A stretch of DNA of 59,841 nt from Punctularia strigosozonata HHB-11173 SS5 (lineage: Eukaryota; Basidiomycota; Agaricomycetes; Corticiales; Punctulariaceae), in assembly GCF_000264995.1 (NCBI RefSeq), contig NW_006767447.1, positions 296,714-356,554 of the forward strand. Reading direction: 5' to 3'. Within the stretch, counting starts at the first letter, position 1; every line of letters starts with the position of its first letter. Position numbers and translations under genes: made by a program. The notes beneath the pieces are model-generated. The model was not told the origin of the DNA and made no database searches. It saw only the letters and a program-made list of their open reading frames with translations. This document shows, in pieces, positions 1-11,279 of this stretch.

Positions 1-497
1 GTACTCAGCAGTCGTCTGCTAAACTCTCTCTCTGTCAGGACTCGAGTGCCTGGACAGCTTCCCTATCGACTCTCTATCGACGCTATCGACTCTACACAGC
101 CACCGTAGGCTGTTCGAAACCGTTTCCCACGCTCTATCGCCTCCGCCACCCAAGGAACCACTGATCCCTCCCTTTATTTCTCTAGGAACTTCGACGCGCC
201 GCGCGTCGTACAACACATCAACACAAGACCCCTCAAGCCTCCCATACAGGCTAACCGTCTTCTTACCTCTTTAGGTATCGCCGACAAGCTCACAAAGCTT
301 GTCCCATCAAATTCAAGTCAGGTTTATTAACCGACGGCCAACTGAGCAATCCCCGACTTAGATAGCCCGGGACCTCAGGGAAGTTTCTGCAAGAAGAAGC
401 TGAAGAATCGGTGGTACACTCCTATCACCTCAAGAATTCCCCTCGCCTCTTCGACACAGCCACAACACACACAAACTTCCGTCGCGACAACGTGCAG

Positions 498-1796
498 ATG
501 GCGGCACAGGAAGACCTGGGCGATGCGGAGCCCGCCTTCATCGTCACCCCAACCACCCACCTCAGACCCGCAGGCAACACAGGAACACACCTGGGTGGGC
601 AAGATACCCGGAACACCACCCCCCAGGGAGTTGGACGGAGGCAGCAGGAAATCGCCCTGCTCGTCACGGCGTCCCTGATGAAAGGCTCAACCGGAACACT
701 GGACTCCGAGCGTATCACGGACGTCAAAGTCTCACGGGACGACGACCTTCCCCCCCCTCCCCCAGACAGCGCACCCGAAGGGAAACTAGCGATTATCGAC
801 GACCAACTCATCGCGAACCGCGCATACACGGCCGTAGACAAGGACCGCCCCCGCCGGGTGGAGATACCCATTGCCCAGGCACCGGCCGGCGGGTGGACCA
901 TGCCACACATGCGTTTCCGACTCCAACAGCTGGAAGACATACAAGAGCGCCAGGTACGCGACTGGGCAGAGGAAGACGAAAACCTCAGCAATAACATCCT
1001 CATCACCGTCTTTGATAAGCCAAACCTCTCAGCGGACGATGCCCAGGACGCCTTTGGAGAAGTACGCGCCGTGATTCAGGCTTTCCTCGAGGACGGCGCA
1101 CGACTGAGAATTATTATGCCGGTGGCAGCGGACAAACGCCAACCCCGCACGGGACTACTCACCTACCTGACGGCAGAGAACAAAGCCCGCATCCTCACGC
1201 AGGGTGTCTTCGCCTCCGCCGATGTAGCCTTCCTCGCCCTCAGTTTCGATGACATTGTCGTCAACCCGTTGTACTACCTCACACTTAAAGGACCTCTGGA
1301 CGTGGATGCTGACCTCATGCTCTACGCCGTCCAGGTAGCCCTCGCAGGGAAAGCCTCCAATATCGTTATGGCCCTCGGCATGGACCCCAACAACGACAAA
1401 GCTATCGAACAGGTCAACAACTTCATATACAACCTGGAATGCCAGATACTTCCCTTCCTCGTGCCCAAGGGACGCCCGCAACCACGATACAATATATACG
1501 GCCCGGTAATCAACACCTCGCTCCCTTGCGCATACCGCGACGTCCATGCGATCATGTCGAAGACCAACTTCTGGCACTCGCGGGTTGGACCCGTCGAACA
1601 GTGCCACGCCGGCCAATGCACCTTTTGCTACGGAGTCGACCACGTATACGGCCTGTGCCCGATCCGAGAGCAGATCCCGGCGGGCTTCCACGGATCGACC
1701 AAGAACTCCTCAACGCACACCCAAGACCAAGGGCGCAGAGGGTACGGGAATGCCTGTGGCGCGTTCAGAGGTAGGAACCAGGGACGTGGAATGTAA
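498..1796 (+). CDS. LINE ORF1 (Gag-like, zinc-knuckle protein)
   Basis: An uninterrupted 432-residue reading frame from the first ATG at 498 (the frame is open upstream to about 411, but only from GTG). The N-terminal third is polar and proline-rich (PPPPP near residue 90). The middle is hydrophilic to mixed, without a recognisable enzyme motif. One CX2CX4HX4C knuckle (CTFCYGVDHVYGLC) lies at about residues 375-388, followed by a basic, glycine/arginine-rich tail. In Tad-type LINEs ORF1 coats the element RNA to form the RNP for target-primed reverse transcription. Unlike ORF2 this frame is still open, so it could be expressed. Assignment rests on position, knuckle and basic tail. Confidence 0.75.
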   Translation: MAAQEDLGDAEPAFIVTPTTHLRPAGNTGTHLGGQDTRNTTPQGVGRRQQEIALLVTASLMKGSTGTLDSERITDVKVSRDDDLPPPPPDSAPEGKLAIIDDQLIANRAYTAVDKDRPRRVEIPIAQAPAGGWTMPHMRFRLQQLEDIQERQVRDWAEEDENLSNNILITVFDKPNLSADDAQDAFGEVRAVIQAFLEDGARLRIIMPVAADKRQPRTGLLTYLTAENKARILTQGVFASADVAFLALSFDDIVVNPLYYLTLKGPLDVDADLMLYAVQVALAGKASNIVMALGMDPNNDKAIEQVNNFIYNLECQILPFLVPKGRPQPRYNIYGPVINTSLPCAYRDVHAIMSKTNFWHSRVGPVEQCHAGQCTFCYGVDHVYGLCPIREQIPAGFHGSTKNSSTHTQDQGRRGYGNACGAFRGRNQGRGM

Positions 1797-2315
1797 CCGC
1801 ACGTAGACCAGATCAGACAACTGTAACGATACATAGACGATAGACGGCGTGTAACCCCCACTCTGAATCTTAAACGAGATGACACGCTGCTACCAACGAT
1901 GGCTCGGGACTCAAGGGGGCGTGTCGACCGGTCGCGGCACGCATCACCCCAAGCTATGCCGACCTAATATACAGCTCCTTCACTGGGAAGGAGGACTGAT
2001 GGTCGACATGCTACAAGACCGGCGCCTTGGCAAAGTGCCAGCGGAGGCCTATTTAGGCCGGACAAGCCGCGCGTGTAAGCTGAAGCTGAGTAAACAACTA
2101 AATGCCATCGCCCGAGCGGTGCCTATAGGAGTACCTCAGCATAGTCCTGTCCGTGGAAGACCGGACGATAATAGTCTCCCCTGGCGCCCTCGAAGGCAGA
2201 GGGCGCAATACGGGTCATACAGCCTGCTGCCAACACCACAACCACACACACACCCCCCTTATCTACGGTCTCAAACCCCGGTCTTGGCGCGCGCCCTCCC
2301 GCGAACAGAGAGGAC

Positions 2316-2711
2316 GTGCCCCCCACCGCCGGGCACGGCCTCGACGACGTTCGGAGAGGTTTCGGAGGCGGAAATGCTGAACAGGTTCAGGACGACCAAG
2401 CCCCGAAAGGCCCGAAGAGGGCAAAACATGCCCACCTAAAAGTGGCGACCCTGAACATGAACGGACACACCGTGCAGGGCGGAACCCCACTGAACAAGTG
2501 GAATGACATACATGCTATGATGCGGGACAACAAGATCGCCATCATCGCGCTCCAGGAAACTCACCTCACAGAACAAAACCTAGAAGCAATAACGAGAATG
2601 TATGGGAAACGCCTATGGATCTACAACTCGGCGGACCCAGAGCAGCCGTCCAACTCCGCCGGAGTAGATGGCGGACATCGCGAGACTGCACCACGAGCGG
2701 CTACAGCATGA
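2316..2711 (+). pseudogene. LINE ORF2 endonuclease remnant
   Basis: From about 2440 the frame reads LKVATLNMNGHT and then IIALQETHL. These match the first two signature blocks of the exonuclease-endonuclease-phosphatase (APE-like) domain of LINE ORF2, including the catalytic Asn and Glu. The remaining catalytic blocks (DxN, SDH) are absent: after about 2660 the frame leaves the family and ends at 2711, while RT-linker sequence continues in another frame from 2668. I read this as an internal deletion removing most of the nicking domain. The preceding 130 residues are basic and proline-rich, as is usual for the ORF2 leader. Expression would give no active nickase. Confidence 0.75.
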
Positions 2712-5700
2712 CGGAGAAAAAGAGGAGTGGGCCCATGGAACACACCGGCGGAATATAGAAACGGCACTGGCGATAATCCCGGAGGAGCGCAAGCTGCCGG
2801 AGAACGTCAGAGAAACGATGCAAGAACCGCTGACAGAACATCATGTCAGACAAGCGCTCGAATGATCGAAAAGCGGGAAGGCCATGGGCCTGGACGGAAT
2901 ACCGTATGAAGTGTGGAAGGAACTCGACTCACTGCACGCGAAACGAGTGAAATTTGAGATGGCGTCCTTCAACGTCATGTCGGTGATGGCGGAAGTCTTT
3001 AACGACATCCAAACCCAGGGCATGGACGAGAAGACACAGTTCACGGATGGATGGATGTGCCCGATATATAAGAAGGGGGACAAGGCTGACATCGCAAACT
3101 ACCAACCGATCACTCTCCTCAACACAGACCACAAACTACTCACCAAGGCTCTAGCCATGCAACTCGCGGATGTGATCGGCGGAATGGTGCACAGCGATCA
3201 AGCCGGGTTTATACCGGGCCAGTCGATATTCAGCCAGGTGAAACTGTCACAAATGATGGTCAAATACGCGGAAGCCATGGAAGAAGACGGCATAATTGTA
3301 GCACTCGACCAAGAAAAAGCATACGACAAAATCAACCACGAATACCTATGGGCAACCCTGGAAGCATTCAACTTGCCGAAACGTTTCATCAACACGGTGA
3401 AAGCCTTGTACTCAAATGCGAACACAACTGTAATGATAAACGGCGTCAAAAGTAGAACTTTCAGAGTAACGCGAGGCGTACGACAGGGAGACCCACTATC
3501 GTGCATCCTCTTCGACCTGGCAATTGAACCGCTAGCATGAAAACTAAGAGGGGATGGAAGACTGAGAGGGTTCCGGATCCCAGGGAAGGCGGAAGCCATC
3601 ATCGTGGCACTGTTTGCCGACAACACGACTGTGTACCTGTCCGCAGAGGACAAGTACAGTGACCTCCTTGACATCCTAGACGGGTGGTGCAGGGCATCAC
3701 GAGCAAAGTTCAACAAAGGTAAAACGGAGATCATACCGATAGGCACCGGAGAGTTCCGAGAGAGGGTATGGCAGACGAGAAAGATGGACGCGAGCACGGT
3801 GGAAATGATCCCGCAGGATGTGCGAATATTAAAAGATGGAGAGGCGGCCAAGCTGCTTGGGACATGGATCGGGAACGGGATAGACGAAGCGGGAGTATGG
3901 TCGGACACGGCGGACAAGGTGAAACGGAACCTAGACAGATGGAATGCAGCGAAGCCGACACTACAAGGGAAAGCCCTGGTCGTGCAGATGGTGGTCGGAG
4001 GACTCACCCAGTACAAGACGAGGGTACAGGGAATGCCAAACTCGATACTGGAAGACCTGAACAAGATGATATGCAACTTTATATGGGGAGAAGGCCGAGC
4101 CTCCCTGATAGTGATGGCCGAGCTCCAGCGACCCAAGGAGGAAGGAGGGATAGGCCTCATCAACCTAGAGGCTAGAAACGAAGCTATCGCACTGGTATGG
4201 CTGCGGGAGTACCTCACCATGAACAATCAAAGGCCGAGATGGGCCGCCCTGGCGGACTTACTGGTGAACAACGCCGCCCCACAAGGGGTCGACTCGAAAG
4301 ACAGGCTGAACTCCTTCCTACAAGACTGGGCAGCGCCGACACAAGGCCCGAACGCAGCGAAGATGCCCAGGGATATTGCCCTCTGGCTGAAAATGGTGAA
4401 GAAATACGATGTCGTTTTCGACGCAATCAGGATTGCAGACCAGGTGAAAATGCTCCTACCTGCCTGGTGCCACCTAGGAGCACCGCGATGGACATACCAC
4501 AAGACGAAGGACAAGTGCCTGAAGACCGCACACGGAGTGGTAACGGTCAAGGATATGCTAGACCAAGCGAAAAGAATATGGAAGATCAGTCACTCGCGGC
4601 ACAATAGATGCCAGTGCGATGAATGTGTTGCTGACCGCAACGCGGGGTGCCAGGACCCAAACATGTGCTGCCAACGAGCGGACACAATACTTCGACGGAT
4701 TGAACCGCGGTTCTCAATCCACAGTAGGAGGCGAGACGACGGACTGACCCTGACACACACCAGACAAGAGAAGAACAGGCAAGAGAGAAGCCGTCGGGGA
4801 GTGATACGTTTTGACCCATCAGTGTCTCTCAAAACCGAACCCGGCGAAGGAATAAGGATTTTTGCGGGCGAACACAAACCGAAGAGAGGACCTGCCACGC
4901 GACTCAGTAGACCTGCCAGGGGACGAAACGTGGAGGAAGAACGAATGACCATATATACAGACAGATCCTGTACAAACAACGGGTCCCTGGACGCGGTATG
5001 CGGAAGTGGAATATGGGTGCCGGACATACCAAGCGCCAGCAGGGCTATCAGAGTACCAGGGGATAAACACTTGAACCAGAGGGGTGAAGTTGCGGCGGTC
5101 CTGGTAGTGCTGCAGACGACGGCGCCCTTCGTACCGATACTCTTCAAGACCGACTCGATGTATGTGATTGCTGGCCTAATGGCACACCTCCCGAGGTGGG
5201 AGGACATAGGGTGGACAGGAATAGCGAACTCCGACCTGTTCAAAGCCACGGCGTTCCACCTGAGGAGACGGTCAGCGACGACGGACTTCCTCTGGGTCAA
5301 AGGCCACTCTGGCGAGGAAGGAAACGAAAGGGCAGACACACTGGCAAAAGAAGGAACCAACAAAGACGAAGCCGACACCCTCGACCTCAGCATTCCCCCA
5401 GAGTTCAACCTTCGGGGCGCGAAGCTTTCAGCTATGACCCAATCTATGCTGTATGAAAGGGTATTGGCCCACAAAGGACCGAAGACCGTACACCCGGCAG
5501 CACTGACCCCACTGGACATGACACGGCACGCAATCAAGGAGACAAACGGCGTGATGCTGGACGACGAAGCTCTGTGGAAGTCGATAAGATGCAGAGACCT
5601 CCGCCAACCGGTGAGACAACTATTATACCGCGCAATGCACGGATCCCACAGGCTAGGGAAGTTCTGGCAGAATGTCCCGGGCCTCGTGGAAAGAGAGGCA

Positions 5701-6237
5701 TGCACCTACTGCGGGGACAAGGAATCACTGGAACACATAATGACGGGATGTGATAACGGGCCGGGGAAGGTAGTGTGGGACCTGCTGCACGACGCCTGGC
5801 CGCAAGGCCGAGGAGCCCCGCCCAACATCACACTCGGCCTCATCCTTGGATGCGGCGCGATTCAAATCAAAGAAACGAGCCACGAAACAGGAGTCGAACA
5901 ACTCCGGACTAATCGGTCAAGGCTCATGAGGATACTAATCTCGGAGTCTGCGTACCTGGTATGGGTGCTCCGGTGTGAACGGACGATACAAGACAGGACG
6001 CACAGTGGAGAAACAATACGACGAAGGTGGGCGATGGCCATACAAAGACGACTTGAAAGCGACCACACTATGGCATGCAGAACGATACGCACGGAGTCGC
6101 ACGTGAGGCAAGTGCAGGGAACGTGGGATGGACTGCTCTTAAACGAGCAGGCACTCCCGGAAGACTGGGCCAAACGCCGTGAGGTTTTAGTGGGTATTAA
6201 GCTGCCGAGACTCCGCAGACCGGAGCCACCTAGGTAG
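2668..6237 (+). pseudogene. LINE ORF2 reverse transcriptase-RNase H, broken by stops
   Basis: One frame carries the RT linker (2668-2865), a TGA, then RT from about 2884: GLDGIPYEVW, KKGDKADIANYQPITLLN, GFIPGQSIFSQV, LDQEKAYDKI and GVRQGDPLS. A second in-frame TGA at 3538-3540 sits between the RGDPLS-like block and the polymerase box FADNT (canonical FADDT; the second catalytic Asp is changed to Asn). Thumb sequence follows. RNase H lies at about 4945-5360, with YTDRSC, RGEVAAV, FKTDSMY and ERADTLAKEG supplying the D-E-D-D residues. A CX2CX8HX4C finger (CTYCGDKESLEHIMTGC) is near 5700. The two stops and the Asn in the active site make this a dead enzyme. Confidence 0.88.
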
Positions 6238-6391
6238 TGCACGAGCCCCACTCACCCTGGAGTTCCCCCAGGGGTCGTAGTATTGAGCATTTTTCCTCGG
6301 ACCGGGCTACACAAAGCCCGCTATTTAGGAGTAGCTTATTTAGGGTTAGACATGCTTGTCGACTGCTAAATAAGAATATCTGCTCGTAACC

Positions 6392-6407
6392 AAAAAAAAA
6401 AAAAAAA
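6392..6407 (+). other. LINE 3' poly(A) tail
   Basis: A run of 16 A follows about 150 bp of untranslated sequence after the ORF2 stop. It marks the 3' end of the LINE and a junction with unique DNA. Confidence 0.85.
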
Positions 6408-6782
6408 GAATACCCACGATCACGCCTGTTCTTTCACCTCCAAATCTCCAGAGACGACGGATGTTGGGCTCTGATTCTCAATATAGCGACTCCAGCAATA
6501 GTCACGGCTGTCACAATCGAACAAGCCCTGCTCTTGCTACCGTGCTCGGAGGCGCATCTCAATGACGGCCGACAGCTTCAAGAAGCACCGCGCCTTCCAT
6601 TCATGGGCATACGCATTCCTAAATGGGGTTCGCGTCCGTGAAGAAGCCCGTAGCCGATCGCGTCGAACGCTCGCGTGGATCGCTAAATGAACGCGCCCCG
6701 TCTCAGTCGTCCGCCGTGCCCGTTTCATAAGTATACCACATCGCTGCCGGCACTGCGGACAACGGCGACGACGACATCGGCG

Positions 6783-9700
6783 ATGGCTTCCCCCCAACCT
6801 TCGCAGTTGTACTCGCTGCCGATAGCGCGAACGCTCACCAGCACGTCCGAGATCTCTGTCGACTCCACATCGAACCTCGTAGCCCACAGTCCTAGCACAA
6901 CCAAGCATTCGCAACCCAAGTCTTTGATCCAGACGTGGCGCGAGAAGAACTGGAGCTGGGGGAGGCGACAGGCCGACCGCGAGCTGCCGCGCTTTCATCC
7001 TGACGGGCAACAAAGCGCGCAGGACGTGCAGCAACCAGACCGTCCGCCTGCAGATCCGAGCACGTATCGGTGGTGGCATGGTTGGACCACCATTTTGGCT
7101 GGATCTTGTACGTCTCATTCTCTGAGAGGAAGTTCCTGTCGTTTAACCATATACACTCTGTAGACTTCAATATTCTCTTGTTCTTGCTGCCTGCTGCTGT
7201 ACGCCCCTCTGAATATGCGCCTCTTCCAAAAACTTGACATATTTTCAGTGGATCCTCAGCGAAACTCTCGAATCCTCTCACACTCTTGTCTGCATATGTA
7301 CGCACCTCATTTTTCTACGTTGCTCATAACTAACAAGACGTTTCAGTTTGTATCATCACGTTCCTTCCTCTCGTCAGGGTGTGTATTCTTCCTCTGTTGC
7401 ATGTATCACCATTGAATGGATGATCAGCTACATGATCTTGCAACCGCCGATCTCGCTGCGCGACTTGGCGGTAGCAAGACGGGGTTATTGAATGCAACCA
7501 TGGTAAGACTCATTTATCCTACCTGCAGCCCGCAGACTACCAGATGCTGACAGCCTTTATGACCAGGGAAACACGTACGTCTGAAGGAACCCTTCGGACG
7601 CATTGAGCTGATCCTCATCGCTTGCACTGCTAGCGTCGAGATCGTGATAGCGGTAAGCATGCACCAGATAGCTGTATCCAATACATGATCTGATCTTGTG
7701 GCGTAGGTCATTGCACTTCGCAAGTGTGAACTTCGAGTGGTGCAATCATCTCGTCAGTCGAACAGACTAATATAACCTATCCCATCACTCACGGCCTGCC
7801 CTGCAGTGGTCGGCGGGATCTTGAGCAAACTACGTGAGTCGGGCCACCTCACAGTTTGTGCACCGTCGTAACTCATACCCTACAGTTCTTGTCCTCGGGA
7901 TGTGCTTCTTCGCGGGCGGCATGCGTTTCTCCGAGCAAGGCTTTGATGCCAGTGAGTCGGGGCTCCTTCTGCAGTGTTGGGATCATCTCTGACCGACCCT
8001 GCTTTGTCTCGGTAAGCTGCGACTCAGATGCACTCATCGTTGCTCAGCCTGAGCGTCGGTGCTCTCCTTTTACCTGCGGCCTACCACTTTGCGCTTAATG
8101 CAACGAATGAAAAGTCCCAAGACGATCAGAAAAAGGACTTGCTCAAGATGAGCAGAGGAGTACGTGACGATGTAAGGATTGATTCGATCTAACTGATAAA
8201 CTCTTCCCCTCAGGTTTCCATCATACTCTTCGTCAGTGAGTATAAAAATGATTTTGATACACGGATGCGCTCAAACAGACGTCACACCGTCCAGTATACC
8301 TGTCGTACCTCCTCTTCCAGCTGGTTTCGCATTCCCACCTCTACAAGGACAGCGAACGACCCAGCGAGACGTTCAAGCACAGGCATGGAGCCCACTGCAA
8401 GCACGGGAACTCCCCGCTGGCGGGCTCGCGGGCCTGCTCGCCGAATATCGACGACTTGCGGTTGCGGCGGTGCGACACTGAGCGTTCCACCGGAGAGGCA
8501 TTCCGTCACAGCTTGGATGACCAGCCAGCTGGAACCGGCATCGAGTCGGCCCCGAGCCTCCGCTACCGATCCCCCAAGCCGAGCGTGACCGAATTCCCAA
8601 AGTCGATCAGGCTCATTTCTTCGCAGTCCCTGCAGAGCTCGGAATGTTCCCGGGAAGGGAGCCCTTCTCCCTCGCGCGAAGAAACCATCGTTTTGGACGA
8701 CGAGAAGTCGGGTATCGCGGACATTTACTCGTGCTACGATCGATCGCCTCCGGATACGCCTGGCCATCTGTCCAAATCCGTCGAGCCGCTCCAGCTCCGT
8801 CGACGCATCCCGGAGCTTAGCTGGGCGATGGTGGTGCTCCTGCTTGCGGCCACTCCTTGTGTGCGTGCGCTTCGTAACCCATCACATACTGACCGCATTT
8901 TCATACCATCCACAGTTGGTGGCTCTCAATGCGGAATTGTTGATCGAGAACTTGGATGGCTTCACCTCTACCATCAGCAAGGACTGGATCGGCCTCATCC
9001 TCCTGCCGATGGTCAGTTCGTTCGCGGGTGAGTGACATCTCGGCCAGCCGTCAGAGTATCGCTCATGATCCTCCTTCAGAGTGTATCACGGCTGTCAACG
9101 TTTCGGTGAAAGATCAGTTATCTCTGAGCATGAGCGTAGCGATAGGGTCGACTATCGTGAGTCATTCGTCGCAGCGGGGTTTCCTTTGATAATTCAATTC
9201 GTTGTAGCAAACCGCCCTCTGCGTCATACCGTGCGTTTCCATTCTTGTCTAGCAAGCGTTCACTACTGAATCTCTGCCTCAGATTCTGCGTCCTCTCAGG
9301 ATGGGTACTGAACAAACCGATGTTAGCAATGTCTCTTGTGTTCTCTATGCGGTGACCCACTCAGTATGTTCCGATCGTAGGACACTATTGTTCGATCCCT
9401 TCGAGTCCGTAGTACGTATGGCCTGGCTCACTCACCTCACCTTACTCACACGGTCCTCTGTAGGTGCTGTACATCTCAGGTGACGGTGACCATGTTATCA
9501 TGCATACTTCGTACTGACGGGTCGTAGTAAACACCATGGGCTACGTGGTTGGAGATGGGAAGAGCAACTGGCTAGAAGGCGTCATCCTCGTCTGTATGTT
9601 GACCAAACCGCTCATCCCGTGCATTGTCCCATTGACACGCTCCACAGGTCTGTACGTGATTATCGCGGTCAGCTTTTGGTTCTACACGCCAGGTACTGCC

Positions 9701-9786
9701 GACCTCGAAAATTTTGTGTCCGCTTCTCACCAGATACTTCAGGATCGGTCTTCGCAACGTCCTTACAAGTTTGCACCACCGAATGA
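6783..9786 (+). CDS. Vacuolar Ca2+/H+ exchanger (CAX/Vcx1 type), multi-exon
   Basis: Splicing by eye rebuilds a CaCA-superfamily antiporter that moves cytosolic Ca2+ into the vacuole in exchange for H+. Recognised blocks in order: GSYFNILLFLLPAA (first membrane segment), GLLNATxGNTVEIVIAVIAL (alpha-1 repeat, exons near 7480-7745), LVLGMCFFAGG, SLLSLSVGALLLPAA, YLSYLLFQLVSHSHLYKDS, a long hydrophilic Ser/Pro-rich loop of about 150 residues (8350-8800), LVALNAELLIENLDG, DWIGLILLPMVSSFAGE, CITAVNVSVKDQLSLSMSVAIGST (alpha-2 repeat), GWVLNKPMLAMSLVF, TLLFDPFESV and YVVGDGKSNWLEGV, ending FWFYTP... at a stop at 9784-9786. Exon 1 probably runs from the ATG at 6783 (an in-frame upstream ATG is at 6687) to 7107. 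More than ten short introns are needed; some micro-exons are only about 15 codons. Vcx1-like is the best guess within the family. Confidence 0.9.
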
Positions 9787-10016
9787 ACAATCTAATGGAC
9801 CTCTTCACCATACCTCAGCACCCTGCATATAGATCTGTAGACCTAGACCAATTGCGGACCTCTTATAGTCGAGCACTCGTCAAGGCATTTTGTATGATAC
9901 CCGCCATCCATCCATCATTACCGTCATTCGTTCTATCTGAACAATCGTTTATAACTGATATCATACACATTCTCTATAATATTGTCTCGACGATGTCGTC
10001 TATCGCTGCCCTCTGT
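9787..10016. other. Intergenic spacer, convergent gene ends
   Basis: This 230-bp stretch lies between the CAX stop and the stop of the minus-strand GDSL gene. I see no gene in it, only AT-rich runs typical of 3' flanks. Confidence 0.6.
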
Positions 10017-11094
10017 TTAACAAGCATACGAAGCAATGCCGTGAGTGATGTTATATGTGAGCGGCGGGTTGGGTACGATAGGAAGTTGGTGAGGGAAGCT
10101 ATGCGCCATCAAGTCCGCGACAAGGCTACGAGCATGCCACGTTAGCGTCGATGTTAGGGTTTGGCTGAATAACGCCACTGACCGGCCAAACACGATAGTC
10201 CCGTTCGCATTCAGATCTGTGCCGTGAGGCCAAAGGTTCAATACCTGTACTCGTTCCATCCGACGGAACAAGAATACTCACGGGTATTATCGTCGGGCGT
10301 CCGGTTCAGACAGTGTGATGAATTCGCGCCAATCGCTTGGACGTAGTCCATGGAGTATTTGTGCAGATCAAGCAGGTGAGTATGCTGCTCCTTGGCAATT
10401 TCGGTGGTCTCTTCAGCCCACGGCTCCAGCACGTCGTCCAAAGTTCCATTCGCGAAGAAATTTCGGCGTGTCAGACTATCGTGCGAATCAACACGTTTGA
10501 AAACTCAAGGTGTCGGACCTCAAAGTCCCACCTGGTCACTAGCACGGGTTCACCACCAACGGCACGAATTTGGTGAACCATTTCAGTGAGGTTCTGGCCC
10601 ATGCTTTCGGGCGGAGCGATCTAACAGGATAATCAGCGCCGCTCGGGCAGTTGACAGAAATGGCATCCCAGACTTTCATATCATTGTGACCGAACTGAAC
10701 GGTTACAAGCGTGCGACGACCGTTGGAGACTTCGCTCTGTATATGACTCAGACTGATGTTCATCAGACCTGATGCCTCAAAGCTGCCCGTAGTGGCTCCG
10801 TCGTGCGCCGTGTTGATGCAGGGCGTGTCAGGAGCCAAGGACGCACAAAAACCTTGAGGGTGGATCAGTACAAAAACCGGGATGCCCAGCGTCACATACC
10901 ATTTCCCCATCCTCCGGAGTCCACTACAGTGCTGTTCGGTGTTAGGGGGTACCAGCGAATGATTCAGATGCATTCCACGCTCACTCGTTGTTTGTCGTGC
11001 TGTCTCCGACGAGAACGAAGGAGACGGGTGCTTGCCGTGCCCCAGCCGCTGCGCAGAAGACGATCAGTACCAATGACTTCAATATTGGTATCAT
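10017..11094 (-). CDS. Secreted GDSL/SGNH esterase, rhamnogalacturonan acetylesterase-like
   Basis: The ATG at 11094 opens a hydrophobic signal peptide (MIPILKSLVLIVFCAAAGA), followed by FVLVGDSTT (block I with catalytic Ser), then GGWGNG (block II Gly), CINTAHDGATTGSF, TVQFGHNDMK (block III Asn) and, after splicing across the intron starting near 10280, DDNTHLNANGT (block V with catalytic Asp and His). This matches family CE12 rhamnogalacturonan acetylesterases, which remove acetyl groups from pectin side chains outside the cell. At least four short introns are needed; the DNTH motif exists only after the last-but-one intron is removed. The frame ends at TAA, 10017-10019. Substrate is inferred from family resemblance; another acetylated polysaccharide is possible. 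Confidence 0.85.
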
Positions 11095-11279
11095 GGCGTG
11101 TTGATCACCCGTCCTCTTCGACAAAATGCTGCTTTAGTAGCTGCGCGCAAGACAACTTCCGAAGCAACATGCCCGCGTGACATGTGTGCCGGTCCGTGTT
11201 ACCATGGTCACGCGATGAAGTGTCCTCTCTTCTTGCCCTGATGGGAGCGGATGCACGAGGATCCATGTATTCGGGAAGA

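Larger units (their letters stand above)
1..6407 (+). mobile_element. Degenerate LINE (Tad1-like non-LTR retrotransposon)
   Basis: The element reads left to right: an untranslated leader (1-497), a Gag-like ORF1 with a zinc knuckle, an inter-ORF stretch (about 1797-2430), the start of an apurinic-type endonuclease, a reverse transcriptase, an RNase H domain, a C-terminal CCHC finger and a poly(A) tail at 6392-6407. This order, with RNase H inside ORF2, fits the fungal Tad1 clade; the clade is inferred from layout, not from a tree. The copy cannot be autonomous: most of the endonuclease is deleted, with a frame change near 2660-2670, and in-frame TGA codons lie at 2863-2865 and 3538-3540. The 5' end may lie outside the window, so no target duplication could be assigned. 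Confidence 0.9.

Noticed and set aside
411-497. Extended N-terminus of LINE ORF1
   Set aside because: The extension begins with GTG; the first ATG is at 498, so the shorter protein is preferred.
425-1006. Antisense ORFs over LINE ORF1 and other housekeeping exons
   Set aside because: Shadows of GC-rich coding frames, without family motifs.
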